Positions 31,641 to 42,127 of a stretch of DNA of 64,000 nucleotides are shown here, one piece after another. Every line of letters begins with the position of its first letter. Position 1 is the stretch's first letter. The DNA is from Cymbomonas tetramitiformis (Eukaryota; Chlorophyta; Pyramimonadophyceae; Pyramimonadales; Pyramimonadaceae), in contig LGRX02035111.1 in the NCBI GenBank assembly GCA_001247695.2, positions 62,001 through 126,000 on the forward strand. Direction: 5' to 3'. Below the pieces are notes generated by a model, which was given only the letters and a program-made list of their open reading frames with translations, ran no database searches and was not told where the DNA came from. The position numbers and the translations under genes were made by a program.

Positions 31641-34276
31641 TTCTTGTAGCTGTTACTGAGGAGCAGCCTGAGATGGAGAACGCGGAGGAGGCGCAGGGTG
31701 TGGCATCTGGAGGTGCTGTTGCCGTGGGGGGGGGGAGGAGGGCGCGGGTGCAGCGGCGCAGCCCGAGGGGGAGGCGGATGCGGAGTGGGGTTTCGCATGT
31801 CCCCGGGACTGGCGTGAGCAGCTGGCGGAAAACGGGTTTTTTTGCGGACACCTGGAGGACCCGATTCCCGTGGCCGATCTCGTGAAGGAGTTCCACGCCG
31901 GGTACGTGAGCAAGGACGTGAAGTACAACTTCTCCAGCTTCAAGCAAGATGGTATTAAGGTGAACACGGTGAAGGACGAGAAGCGGCTCATCGGGAACAT
32001 CGTGGAGGGCAGCCAGCTGGGGAAGCGGGTGGAATATATTGGTGGGGAGTTGTTGAAGCGTCTGGAAGGCGAGGGGGGGTCGGGCAATCCCCTATATGCA
32101 AAGGGGGAGCTGGAACTACGGCAGGGGAACATGGCCAAGACCGTATTGATCACGCAATACGGTGCAGGCAGGCAGGCGAACCACCGCGACCACGGTGCGT
32201 ATGGGGTGCTGTTTGTCATGTCCGACTGCTACCAGTTTCGGGCGTACCCTGGTTCGCACTTGGCGGCGAACAAGACGAGGGTGGCGTCCATTGAGTCGAT
32301 CACCCTCCACCTACCGGCGAAGAGCGTGATCGTCTTCAACGGGAAGCTGATACACGGTGCGGTGGAGTACGTGTCCTCCGGCTGGGCTCGGCTATCAGCC
32401 CACTTGTACGTGGACAAGAAGGGGGTGCCGATGCCGGAGGATACCACCTGGCCCGTGAAGGGTACTTTCGGCTTGGATGTGTCGATCACCCCCGTGGACT
32501 CCCGGCTATTACTCCAAACTCCCCCTCCCCAGCCGTATTGGCTGACGGCGCTGTTTGCGGAGAAGGAGTTCAGCGCCGCGTGTCCCCAGGGCTGTCACGC
32601 CGTGGGGCCTGAACTGGAGGCGCGCCTCACGCTCCGCAACATCACGCGTGGGGACACTGCGTTCGGCCGGGTGGTTGTGCATGAGAAGCACACCACCCTG
32701 TTTTGGATTGCGGGCTGTCCGGTGAAGCCACGGGGGGCACGTGCGGGCAATGGCCTGTGGGTATACGGCCCATGGGAGGTGGCTCCAGTGGAAGACGCAT
32801 GGGGGCACGGCCCCCCCAACCGCAGGTTGGTTTTATTCGGGGCTGGGTGCATGAACAACAAGACGCCCACCCTGAATAAGAGCCTGAGCGTTGAGGCGGA
32901 TCGCGAGGACATGGGCACGCTGTTGCTGGAGGCGGTGGCTGCTTTGGAGAAGGGCGTGCGCGGGTTGACGATTGCCCCGGTTGAGGCCCTAAAACACCAC
33001 ACGAAAAGCTGTGAGGGGAAGTTCGAAGGGGAGATGCAGCCCCTGCCTCTCTCCGCCCCTGCAGAACCTCCCCTCAACAAGCGGAAGGCGCAATCTCCAC
33101 CGGCACCCCCAACCTCTCTCCGCCCGAGGCTGCCACGGGGGGCATCTTCCGCCTCCGCCCCCAAGGCACCTCCCGCCTCCGCCCCCAAGGCACCTCCCGC
33201 CCCCAAGGCACCTCCCGCCCCCAAGGCTGACAGCCGCCCCACCAGCAGGCTACCTCTGGTGGGGAACAAGCCTCCTGGGAGGCCAGCCGGCAGAGCGGCA
33301 AGCCTGGTGACCACCCCGTGGGAACCGGCTCCCGAGCCAACACCCCGTGCCCCAAAGAGGGCACGGTCGGGTGTCAGCAGTGAGCACACTGCTGGGTCGC
33401 CGGAGGTGTCCACATCGCCGCAACTCAAGTTGCCCAGGGAGGAGGTTCGGAGGCCGATCGAGCCTCTGCCTGTGGACTTGTGGACCCCCCCCAGGTGCAG
33501 ACTACTTCCGTGGCGGACGGCTCGGGGAGCCAGTCAACAGGGAGTCAGCAGCTCGGGATGCCAGCAGCATCACTTGCTGGTGACACTCAGTTGCCAGCTG
33601 CAGGGGATGCGACGCTGCACAAGCGTCTGGCAGACCTCAAGCTGCAGCTCGAGATACAAAAACTCGAGGAGCGGCTACAACAGCGGGAGGGGACAGCGGG
33701 CGGTGACAGCTGTGGAGCTCCAATGGGAGGGAGCATGGCAGCGGTTCCTTCTCTCGTTGAGCTCGTGCAGCAGGAGCCGCAGACGCAAGAGCAACAGGAA
33801 CAGGCACAAACCCCTGAGCAGCAACCCTTGCCGGTGCTCCAGCAGCTCCAACAGCTCCAGCAGCTCCAGCAGCTCCAGCGGCTGCAACCCCTACTGCTGG
33901 AAGCTCCCCAGCCCCAGCTCCAGCAGCTGCAAGCTCCCCAGCCCCAGCTCCAGCAGCTGCAAGCTCCCCAGCCCCAACTCCAGCAGCTGCAAGCTCCCAA
34001 GCCCCAGCTCCAGCAGCTCCAACAGCTCCAACAGACCCAGCAGCTGCAACCCCTTCTGCTGCAAGCTCCCCAGGCTTTGCAATTGCAGCAGTCGCAGCCC
34101 ATGCTCCTTCAGCCGCCGATCCAGCCCATGCTCCTCCCGCCCCAGCTCCAGCAGCTCCAGCAGCTCCAGCAGAAGCAGCTCCAGAACTCCAGCAACTTCA
34201 GCAACTCCAGCAACTCCAGCAGACCCAGCCATTGAATACCTCGGACTTGGGTAGGGCCTCGGGCGTCTCCATAGAG

Positions 34277-34532
34277 TGCTGAGATTCAGTAGTTCAGTAT
34301 CACGTATGACGTATGACAGTGACAGTGACAGTACAGTGACTTCCTACCTGTACTCAGTAGTTCGACTTCGGTAGCTTAGACTGTGACACACGATATGATT
34401 GCCTAGTGACGGCCTCAGAGCTTAGATAGCCTGAGAGTCGTGTATTCATTTCTATCTTTTGATATACCCGATTGCCTCGCTCAAACCCTACGGCGTTCAG
34501 CGTTTTCACTGTGTCACTAGGACATTCTAGTA
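34277..34532 (+). repeat. Copia 5' LTR
   Basis: 256 bp, starting TGCTGAGATTCAG and ending GACATTCTAGTA; preceded by TAGAG. One visible mismatch to the 3' LTR. Contains short CAGTGA/ACAGT direct repeats. Confidence 0.95.
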
Positions 34533-35202
34533 GGCTATAGGCCCACCACTTGCCTAAAGTGGTTTTGATTCAAAGCCACTAAATGGCTGGCTAAAGCTGT
34601 AGAGGGGCGAGCGTGGCTGAGTAGGTAGAATGTTGCGGGGTGCCGCGTTTTCACGGCACGACTGACTGTGTAGATGGAGGGGTAAGCGCGACGAGTGGCG
34701 GAGGAAAGTACGGAGAGGATGGGTCAGGGAGCGCTGGGGCCCCCGATGGTATGCAGCATTGCGCAGAGTTTGGTACTGAGTGCTTCGCGACACGTTAAAA
34801 AGACCATGACCTCGGACATCGACAAGCGCGGAGACCTCGACTCTACTCTCCTACCTTCCGCCCACCCCCGCCGCTCCGCATTTTTCCTCACTGCTCTATA
34901 CATCTTTACCCGTATCATTTTACCTTAATTTGCCACGCTTGCCGCTTGTTTGTGAACTTTGAGCGGATCTTCGAATCTTGCGGGCGACTTGGCCGTTTTT
35001 GACCGTTTATAACTTACGTTCTACTTGGGCTCGGGCATTTTCCTTTGGAGAGTGTTTTTACTTCGCCATTACCGGCCGTGTTACCGAGTTTCGTGGGCAT
35101 CGGAGCAGATTTTGAATTTATCTTGGATTTGGCCCCTTCCTTGAAGGGGGCTCACCCTTATCGTTAGGGTTTCATCCCTTCGGTGCTTCGCCTGCAGCTG
35201 TC
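34533..35202 (+). promoter_or_regulatory. Copia leader with possible primer-binding site
   Basis: Immediately after the LTR comes GGCTATAGGCCCACC, similar to GGTTATGGCCCGCACC at the same place in the gag-only element (47420). This shared sequence may be the primer-binding site, but it is not the common initiator-Met type starting TGGTA. The rest of the 670-bp leader shows no supported ORF. Confidence 0.5.
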
Positions 35203-37998
35203 ATGGCTGCCATGGATCCTTCTGATGGGTTCACCACTCCAGTTCCGGCTGGGATCGACACGCGGAGGGCGCTTCCCTTCAGCGACGGCCCTGAAGAGCC
35301 TGTGCCCCCTACACCTGTAAAGCGTCGCCCGCTTGACAGTGATGACACGGACGGTGCTTTGGTTCTCAGGGAGTTCCTCAAGGACTGCCAGACAATTCTC
35401 CGCGAGCCTGGTCACCGGGCCAGCATTATTCAGCAAGTTCGTGACCAGTGCCGGCCCACTCACATCAAGGCTTCGGAGTGGGTTTTTGACATCGACAAGA
35501 TCAAAGGCCAAGTGCCTCGGGAAATTGCACTAGACCGCTTCACTAAAGCGGTACAGACCCAACTAACCGACTTCAATCTTCAGTTTGACACGGTATTCCA
35601 CCCGACTGACCTCACGACGGCTGTTCTTCCTGAGGCCACTCGCATTCTCTATCGCATCTTGACGTCGCTGGTGCGTGGGTCATGCCTTCGGCTCATTGAG
35701 GAGTCGGCTACGGTGTCTCCGGATGATGGGCGCCGTGCGTGGCTGGTCGTCTGCCGGGCCGTTGCCAGGCGACGCAGGCCGTGGGTTTCCCATGGTTACC
35801 TGTTCGAGACAGCTCCTGCGATCGAGCTGCTGGAGGATGTAGACCCCGAGCCCTATATTAAGGGTTTCATGCAGCACCACACCGCTATCCGTTCTGAGCT
35901 CAGACCTGGTGTAGAGCCTGACGATGTGTGGGGTGTGGGGTTCGCCTTGGACCTCCTCACCCTTCGCATGTGCCCTCTGTATTATAAGGACCTTCTACAG
36001 GAGTGGAATTCTAAGACGGCCGAGGGCAGGGAGAAGCGGGCTCTCGGCATTCAACAGTTCACGTTGGCTGTGAAGGCCTTCCACCAACAGAAAACAGAGG
36101 AAAAGAAGCTGCTTAAAGAGAAGAAGAAAAAGGATGGGGTCTCCGCATTGGCGGCCTCACTTCTCTCTGGGGAGTCCCCTTCTGCCGCCCTTCTGGCCCG
36201 TGCGGGCATCCCGCAGACTCGCATTGTTGGTGGCCGCAGGCGTGACGAGCCCAGGCACCCGCCACAGACTCGGGATGCTCAGCCGCAGGCGGCCGGACAG
36301 GGTGCTCACCGGTCTGGGGGCGACAGGGGTACGGCTCCCCGCGCCAGACCGGCCCGCGGTGGGAAGAATCGACAACAGAACATGAAGGGACACGGGAAGG
36401 GCTCTCACCCTTCCCCTCATGCCCCTCCGCCGCGGACTCAGGGGCAGCGGCAGCCTGCATCCGGTGGTTCACCGACTGCCTTGCGGGTGACGCGGGATGC
36501 GCAGGGCCGCCACTCGGTCCAGTGCTGGGACTGCGGCGGCCCTCACTTCCGCCGTGACTGCCCTGGAGGGGTGCAGAGTGCTCATGTGGCGGGGTTTCAC
36601 CCCGAGGGCACGCCCATTGCGGACATCCTGTCAGAGTTGGATGCGGCTTTCCTCGATCCGGAGGAGGAGGTGTATGAGTCGTGCCTATACTCTTACTCAT
36701 TGGAGCTCGGGGAGGCACCACTTGACCTCCCCGCGGCTCAGGCGGCTGCCGTTGTGCCGCACTCTGCCGTTGACAGTGAGGAGCCGTGGACTGAGTCGGA
36801 GTGGGCTATCTGGGACTCATGTGGCCGCTCGGAGGAGCAGTACTATGACGCTGTCAACCGCTTCAACACGTACCAGGACCCTGGCGATGGGGACGGACCC
36901 GACGGTGAGATGACACCTGCTCAGCTCCATGTTGCCGTGCACCAGCCTTCGGACCCTGCCATGTCTATGCAGCACTTCAGTGTTGAGCCGCAGCAGCCAG
37001 CGGTGCCGGCAGCCGACGTGCAGATCACAACAACCAACACCGAATTCCCTGGAGCTGTGCAGCTGGTGAGCACGGCACCGCCGTCCCGACCCAGGGGTCC
37101 GGGTGGCCCGGGCCGCGGGCCCTATGGGGCGGGTCGTTTCATGTACATGAGTCTGCTGTGCATCCTGGCATTCTCTGGCGCGGCAGATGCGGTGCAGTCT
37201 GGTGGTGCCTCCGGTGCTGTGCTGGAGGTGCACCCACGAGCTCTGGTGCTTTGGCATGCTGTCACCTGGGGTCTGGCTATCTCGGCTTGTCTTCCTGCCG
37301 TTGGTGCCAGGACTCCCGTGCGCACCTGGCGACACCTTGTCAACCGGCGGTCGCCAGCGGGCGGGCCCCAGCCCTCAACAACCCAGCCTCCGGCGGGTGA
37401 GCCCCGTACCTCTCGCCGCTCCTCACCGGTCTGGACTGCTATTCTGGTTATCTGTGGCCTGGCCCTGTGTACCTCGGCACTACTGTTTGGGTATTCTCTG
37501 GGTCTGCGGCAGTCAGTCAGACAGTCAGTCAGTCAGTCAGTCAGCTTACCCCGCCAGCAGGGGGGTCCGTCGGCCGTTCTGCTGGTCAGCTTTTCTCAGC
37601 TGATGGACTGGCTACCGGTGATACCGGCTTATGTCTGGTCTCTGGTTATGCTGTGGGTACTTATGCTTCTGTGGAGCTTGGTGTACTGTCTGGTCAGCTT
37701 GGGTCAGTTACAGTGGTCTACCCTCTGGTACCTGCTGGCTATACTGGTATTCTGGTTTATGGCAGTGCAGAGTCAGTTCCGTTGTATGTGCCCGACGAGG
37801 AGTGGGCTTCTTCTGGATTCAGTTCTCTGGCCAGTGCTGTCCCTGCACCCGTCCGGGTTGACAGAGGCATCGTGTGTGACTCTGGAGCCACATGTGTCAT
37901 GTGCGGGGACCTGTCGGCCTGCACCGACGTGGACTACACCCGTACGGTGGCCTTCACCATGGTCACGGCTGGGTCTCACAGGACGGATGCTACTGTGA
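35203..37998 (+). CDS. Copia gag polyprotein
   Basis: ATG at 35203 (MAAMDPSDG). An N-terminal alpha-helical capsid-like region of about 300 residues is followed by a Lys-rich stretch and Arg/Gly/Pro-rich sequence. A zinc knuckle follows (CWDCGGPHFRRDC, 36523-36561; CX2CX3HX4C, one residue shorter than the standard CX2CX4HX4C). The C-terminal third is acidic and then has hydrophobic segments, MYMSLLCILAFSGAADAV (37141-37194) and VWTAILVICGLALCTSALLF (about 37432-37491), which look like membrane anchors and are unusual in Gag. The frame runs on to 37998, overlapping pol. The true end of the protein and the site of the switch to the pol frame are not resolved. Confidence 0.8.
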   Translation: MAAMDPSDGFTTPVPAGIDTRRALPFSDGPEEPVPPTPVKRRPLDSDDTDGALVLREFLKDCQTILREPGHRASIIQQVRDQCRPTHIKASEWVFDIDKIKGQVPREIALDRFTKAVQTQLTDFNLQFDTVFHPTDLTTAVLPEATRILYRILTSLVRGSCLRLIEESATVSPDDGRRAWLVVCRAVARRRRPWVSHGYLFETAPAIELLEDVDPEPYIKGFMQHHTAIRSELRPGVEPDDVWGVGFALDLLTLRMCPLYYKDLLQEWNSKTAEGREKRALGIQQFTLAVKAFHQQKTEEKKLLKEKKKKDGVSALAASLLSGESPSAALLARAGIPQTRIVGGRRRDEPRHPPQTRDAQPQAAGQGAHRSGGDRGTAPRARPARGGKNRQQNMKGHGKGSHPSPHAPPPRTQGQRQPASGGSPTALRVTRDAQGRHSVQCWDCGGPHFRRDCPGGVQSAHVAGFHPEGTPIADILSELDAAFLDPEEEVYESCLYSYSLELGEAPLDLPAAQAAAVVPHSAVDSEEPWTESEWAIWDSCGRSEEQYYDAVNRFNTYQDPGDGDGPDGEMTPAQLHVAVHQPSDPAMSMQHFSVEPQQPAVPAADVQITTTNTEFPGAVQLVSTAPPSRPRGPGGPGRGPYGAGRFMYMSLLCILAFSGAADAVQSGGASGAVLEVHPRALVLWHAVTWGLAISACLPAVGARTPVRTWRHLVNRRSPAGGPQPSTTQPPAGEPRTSRRSSPVWTAILVICGLALCTSALLFGYSLGLRQSVRQSVSQSVSLPRQQGGPSAVLLVSFSQLMDWLPVIPAYVWSLVMLWVLMLLWSLVYCLVSLGQLQWSTLWYLLAILVFWFMAVQSQFRCMCPTRSGLLLDSVLWPVLSLHPSGLTEASCVTLEPHVSCAGTCRPAPTWTTPVRWPSPWSRLGLTGRMLL

Positions 37999-40163
37999 CA
38001 TTCCACCTGTATGGGGTCTGTGTCCAGGACGGCGCCATCGACCACTTCGTTCTCCCAAACTCACACTATAAGGCCGGCTGCCGCACTCTGCTGTCTTCTC
38101 GGGTTATGCTATCCCTCGGCTTCGGGTCCCCTGACCTTGTGTCCCTCACTTACACCCACCTGCCTACTGGCCGTGTCTATCGGATCATTGACTCTGGCAC
38201 GGACTATATGTGGGCGGAGGTCCCTGAGGGGGCAGCCAGTGCACTCACCCAGACTGTCTCACGTGTCCGCACCGGTGAGATCTGTGACTGGATGTGGGCA
38301 CGCTCAGAGTATGCCAAGTGGGCTTTCCTGAAGGGCTCGCCCGCTGCCCTGGCCAAGACCGGGGAACACAACTTTGACATCTCCCTCTTCGGAGACGACC
38401 TCCCCCCCGGCGTGGGTAACAACCAGACCTGCCCAGTCAGGTATTCACTGTCTGATTCCTGCTGGGGTCACCTCTGGGCCGGTGCCTATATATATGGCAA
38501 CCCGCCCTTTGACAGACTCACCTGTGAGCGGATGCTCAAGAAGGCCAACCGGGACTTTGCAACCGACCCCGAGCACACGGTATTCCTCTTCTTGATCCCC
38601 CAGTCACACCTCAGCACCTTCAGGCAGCACCTTATTCACTGGGAGGTGCTGCATGTGTATCCGGCTGGCACAGAGGGCATATTCAGCTACCGTCGGGAGC
38701 ACACCTATGCTGGACGGCCCCTTCAGTCGGCTGGCTCGGAGGGCGGGGGGGACCGTGTCTTCATTGCTGGTACCCCGTTCCCGGTGGCTATCATCTACCG
38801 TGATCAGTACACGTCCATGAGGTTCACCCCTGAGAGGTGGTGCCATTCCGCATATGCTCATGCTCATGGTCTCAGGCTGGCTCAGCTCATGGACCTTGGT
38901 GTTGACATCGCCCGACCTGGCACTACGGTTACTCGGGAGCAGCTGCTGGCTCACAGGACCTGTGCTGAGGCCTGTGCTGTGTGTGCCCGTATGCGGACAG
39001 TGCAGCCGAGTCCGAAGCACCCTCCGGCTGACAGATACAGGGCTCAGAAGCCTGGATCTATGTGGGCTGCTGATGCTACAGGCCCGATCACGCCTATTGG
39101 CTATGACGGGTCGAGGTACCGCTGGACCTTTGTGGAGTTCACTGTGAGGTTTACACTTTGCTACTTCTCTGCTGAGAAGTCGGCATACAGCTTCATCCTG
39201 GCTCAGTTCCTGGCAGATGTTGTTCATCACGGCTTTGCCTGCACTGGCCTAGTCCTCCGCACTGACTGTGCCCCGGAGCTGTGTGACCCTGCGGCACAGG
39301 CTCTGTACAAACACCATGGAATCAAACACCTGCAGTCGTCACCCACCCTGCACTGGCAGAACTTCATGGCTGAATATGTGATTGGTAAGGTCTCGTCGGT
39401 CTCCCGTGCACTCCTGGAGACAGCCGGTATGGACCTCACCTACTGGCCTCTTGCGGACAGTCATGCCTGCCTGCTATGGGATATCCTGCCTCATGGGCGG
39501 GACGCCGTGGTGCCATTCTATCACCTTATGGGCTATCACTTTACCTACTCCCGTATCGAGATATTCGGCACCCTGTGCACTGTGGCCATGGATGCTCAGC
39601 AGATGCGGGCCCGCCATCCGGGGGTCTCCAAGAAGCGGACCCCCCGGGCCTGGCAGGGGCGGTTTGTGGGCATCAGCCTCAGGTCCTCGGCCTACAAGGT
39701 ACTGGACCTGGAGAGAAACAAAGTTGTCTCCGAGGGCCGGCCAGACTTCATCAGAAACTACTCAGAGTTCGGGCAGGTGATGTCATCGTTCCCTGCCCCC
39801 GCTCCCGACGAGCAGCACTCCGCACCCGTGCCCAGTGACAGGCCGGAGCCGTGGAGGGACTACACCACTGACATGGTGGTGACAGTCCATCGGTGGCTGC
39901 CTATTATGACACCCGGGACGGTGAGACCTATGCCACCGTGCAGTTGCTTGACACTGGTTCAGCAGACACTTTCTGGACCACCGCCCAGCAGTATGTCATG
40001 GCTGACCCTGCGGGCACTGCTTGGTTTGACTTGGTCCACTGGCTGGACCGCCGCAGGGTCATTGACTGTGTCAATCAACACTACCCGCTCTGGACTCTGG
40101 CTAAGGCTCAGGAGGCCCGCGGTGATCCGCTGTATCCGGCACTCATTGTGTCCACGGACATGA
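37467..40163 (+). CDS. Copia pol 1: protease, NPPF methyltransferase-like domain, integrase
   Basis: The frame is -1 relative to gag and overlaps it by about 530 bp. The protease active site reads CDSGAT (37875-37892). Next comes a domain with GNPPF (NPPF at 38499-38510) followed by a VFLFLIP strand, typical of class-I adenine methyltransferase-like folds. Integrase zinc-binding residues (H..H, CAVC) precede a core with WAADATGP, LRTDCAPEL and a Glu in NFMAEYV. A WQGRFVGIS stretch marks the usual integrase C-terminal region. A copia pol normally has no domain between protease and integrase, so the NPPF module is an acquisition. Overlap with the reverse transcriptase frame begins at 39893. Starts near 37467 are nominal, because translation probably arrives by frameshift. 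Confidence 0.85.
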   Translation: MYLGTTVWVFSGSAAVSQTVSQSVSQLTPPAGGSVGRSAGQLFSADGLATGDTGLCLVSGYAVGTYASVELGVLSGQLGSVTVVYPLVPAGYTGILVYGSAESVPLYVPDEEWASSGFSSLASAVPAPVRVDRGIVCDSGATCVMCGDLSACTDVDYTRTVAFTMVTAGSHRTDATVTFHLYGVCVQDGAIDHFVLPNSHYKAGCRTLLSSRVMLSLGFGSPDLVSLTYTHLPTGRVYRIIDSGTDYMWAEVPEGAASALTQTVSRVRTGEICDWMWARSEYAKWAFLKGSPAALAKTGEHNFDISLFGDDLPPGVGNNQTCPVRYSLSDSCWGHLWAGAYIYGNPPFDRLTCERMLKKANRDFATDPEHTVFLFLIPQSHLSTFRQHLIHWEVLHVYPAGTEGIFSYRREHTYAGRPLQSAGSEGGGDRVFIAGTPFPVAIIYRDQYTSMRFTPERWCHSAYAHAHGLRLAQLMDLGVDIARPGTTVTREQLLAHRTCAEACAVCARMRTVQPSPKHPPADRYRAQKPGSMWAADATGPITPIGYDGSRYRWTFVEFTVRFTLCYFSAEKSAYSFILAQFLADVVHHGFACTGLVLRTDCAPELCDPAAQALYKHHGIKHLQSSPTLHWQNFMAEYVIGKVSSVSRALLETAGMDLTYWPLADSHACLLWDILPHGRDAVVPFYHLMGYHFTYSRIEIFGTLCTVAMDAQQMRARHPGVSKKRTPRAWQGRFVGISLRSSAYKVLDLERNKVVSEGRPDFIRNYSEFGQVMSSFPAPAPDEQHSAPVPSDRPEPWRDYTTDMVVTVHRWLPIMTPGTVRPMPPCSCLTLVQQTLSGPPPSSMSWLTLRALLGLTWSTGWTAAGSLTVSINTTRSGLWLRLRRPAVIRCIRHSLCPRT

Positions 40164-42127
40164 GGCGGTCCAGGTCCTATGGGGTGCTCTTCCGGCCTAT
40201 GGCCTACGGTGATGTGACTGCCCCACGTGCCTATGCCATGGACCTCCGTGCCAGTCTGGTGGTGTTCCCTGATACCCACAGTGCTTGCCACCTTCCCTTC
40301 TCCGACCACCCGGAGCAGGACCAGTGGCTCCTTCCGCACTATGTGGTCCCACCAGAGGACACGGTCGGTACATTGCCAGCCAGCGGCACACTCAGCTTCA
40401 GTCATATCTCTGCTGACCTCGCCGAGCGCCTGTACCACACTGCAGCTCCTGATCTGCCACTGCCGGGTGGGTACCGCCAGGCACTGTCTATGCCTGATGG
40501 GGCTCAGTGGGAGGAGGCTATTACCGGTGGGGAGGTGCAGCCTCTGATTGACCAGGGTAAGATAGAACCGGTGGAGGTGCTACCCGACGGTGAGATCGCC
40601 ACCAGCACCATCTTTGTGCTGAATAAGCCCTGGAAGCCACGGGATGGTCTACCGCCCGTCCAAATTCATAAAGCTCGGATGGCCGTGGCTGCCACATGGC
40701 ACTGGGGCTACACCCAAGCTGAGACCGCATGCACGGTAGCAGACCTGCCCACCTTCCGCCTTCTCTTCATCCTGTCTATTATCTTTGCTGGTATGGGGGT
40801 TATGGTCTATCACTTTGACGTCAGTCAGGCCTTTGTTCATGCCCGTCTGGAGGTTCCTATATATGTGCGGTTCCCCTCTGGGTATATGTATAAGGGCAGA
40901 TATGGCTATGCCAAGCTGCTCTATGCTCTCTACGGGCTACGGACGGCTGGTGCTTCCTGGCAGAAGCTGGCCAACAAATTCATGAAGTCCTTCACCTATC
41001 AGGGAATGCACTTCACCCAGTCCACATATGACCCGTGCCTATACTATATTGTGACCTCTGTGTTCGTGGCCTTCGTGGCTGTCTACGTGGATGACTTCGG
41101 GCTGACATGTGATGATGCCTTCCACCAGGCTTTCTGGGCAGCTTTCCAGGCGGCATTCAAGAGCAAGAATCTTGGCCGTATGACAGCCGTCCTGCAGCTT
41201 GCGGTTGACTATGATCGGTGGGGCATTGCATTGTCCCAAACCAGGCAGATCAAGGAGCTCATGTCCAAGTTCAAGCTTCCGGCCAAAACCTATCACAATC
41301 CGATGGATGTGAACCTCGTTATCCAGAAGCCGGAGCACCCTGATCTCACCCTTGTCACCCCGTATCTCTCACTGCTTGGGTCCCTGCTGTGGATTGCACG
41401 GTGCACCAGGCCAGATATCTATTACTCAGTCATATATCTGGCACAGTTCTCCTCATGCCCCTCGGCTCAGGCCTGGGAGGCACTTCAGAGAGTGGCTCAG
41501 TATCTGTACTTCACACGGCACTACCGTATCCGTTATGCTTACCCCAGTGCACCGCTTTCTGTGCTCACAATACAGGTGTATTCAGATGCTGACCATGCTC
41601 GTGACAAACTCAACGGGTGTCTCTCCTACTCGGGAGGCATTGTATTCCTCAACGGCATGGTCCTTCATTGGGTATGTGCCCGCCAGACTGATGCTGAGAT
41701 GTCCTCCACTGGATCTGAGTATGTGGCCGCCTCTGTGGTTGGGCAGCGGGCCATGTCTGCTATCCATATGATTGTGGAGATGTTCGGCTTTATCAGAATT
41801 ACGCAGCAGGAGCCGGGTGTGTCTGCTCTGGCTCTGTCTACGGCCTTCCCTGCAGCTGACACTTCTTGGATGCAGAGGGCGGCCGCGTTCTTCGAGAATC
41901 ATGCTATGGGTCATGGTCAGATGGGCCCCGCCTCCCCCCTACACTACCGGGAGGCTGAGCCTGTTCCTGACAGCAGCCTGTATGCCCTGCCTCACGCCGT
42001 GCCAGTACCATATTTGCACGGGCTACGAGGACGGTCCGCGGGAGTACCACTCTCAGCGGTCTGGCATGTATGGTACCTCTGGACCCTTCATTCCCAGGCT
42101 GGAGCTCCCGGTGGCTGTCATGATTGA
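39860..42127 (+). CDS. Copia pol 2: reverse transcriptase and RNase H (frame -1 to pol 1)
   Basis: Reverse transcriptase motifs: STIFVLNKPWKPRDG, FDVSQAFVHARLEVPIYVRFPSG, the catalytic YVDD (41084-41095), and LLGSLLWIARCTRPDI. RNase H begins with VYSDADHARD and has SSTGSEYVAAS, where copia RNase H usually shows SSTEAEY, so a conserved acidic residue reads Gly here. The frame drifts into non-conserved sequence after about 41960, while the RNase H end is found in another frame. The first in-frame ATG-type start near 39893 is arbitrary. Confidence 0.88.

Larger units (their letters stand above)
18014..34254 (+). pseudogene. Cys-rich zinc-finger / 2OG-Fe(II) dioxygenase-like protein, split by CACTA-B
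   Basis: Part 1 (18014-18777): basic N-terminus, then PHD/RING-like Cys/His clusters (CRVCGAYFHRAC, CGHC, CLFC, CKRCFHGVC) and Ala/Glu-rich QKEIVEEEQAAGE repeats. Removing CACTA-B (18778-31063) and one TGG restores the frame into GGQQEIVEAGGEDAG at 31064. Two short introns follow (donor GTGAGG about 31274; acceptors GGCTGCAG about 31390 and 31632). The catalytic region (31801-~32500) has HRD, an AYPGSH turn, LIHGA and ARLSAH, fitting the HxD..H..R pattern of PhyH-like 2OG dioxygenases. The tail is Pro/Ala-rich, then coiled coil and Gln/Leu repeats to about 34240. The frame steps -1 at a 10-G run (31726-31735) and again at an 8-C run (33485-33492). Assignment to 2OG oxygenases is by motif only. 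Confidence 0.6.

Noticed and set aside
33587..34232. Cys/Trp/Ser-rich and Leu-rich minus-strand ORFs
   Set aside because: Shadows of the CAGCTCCAG-type Gln/Leu repeat of the dioxygenase tail.
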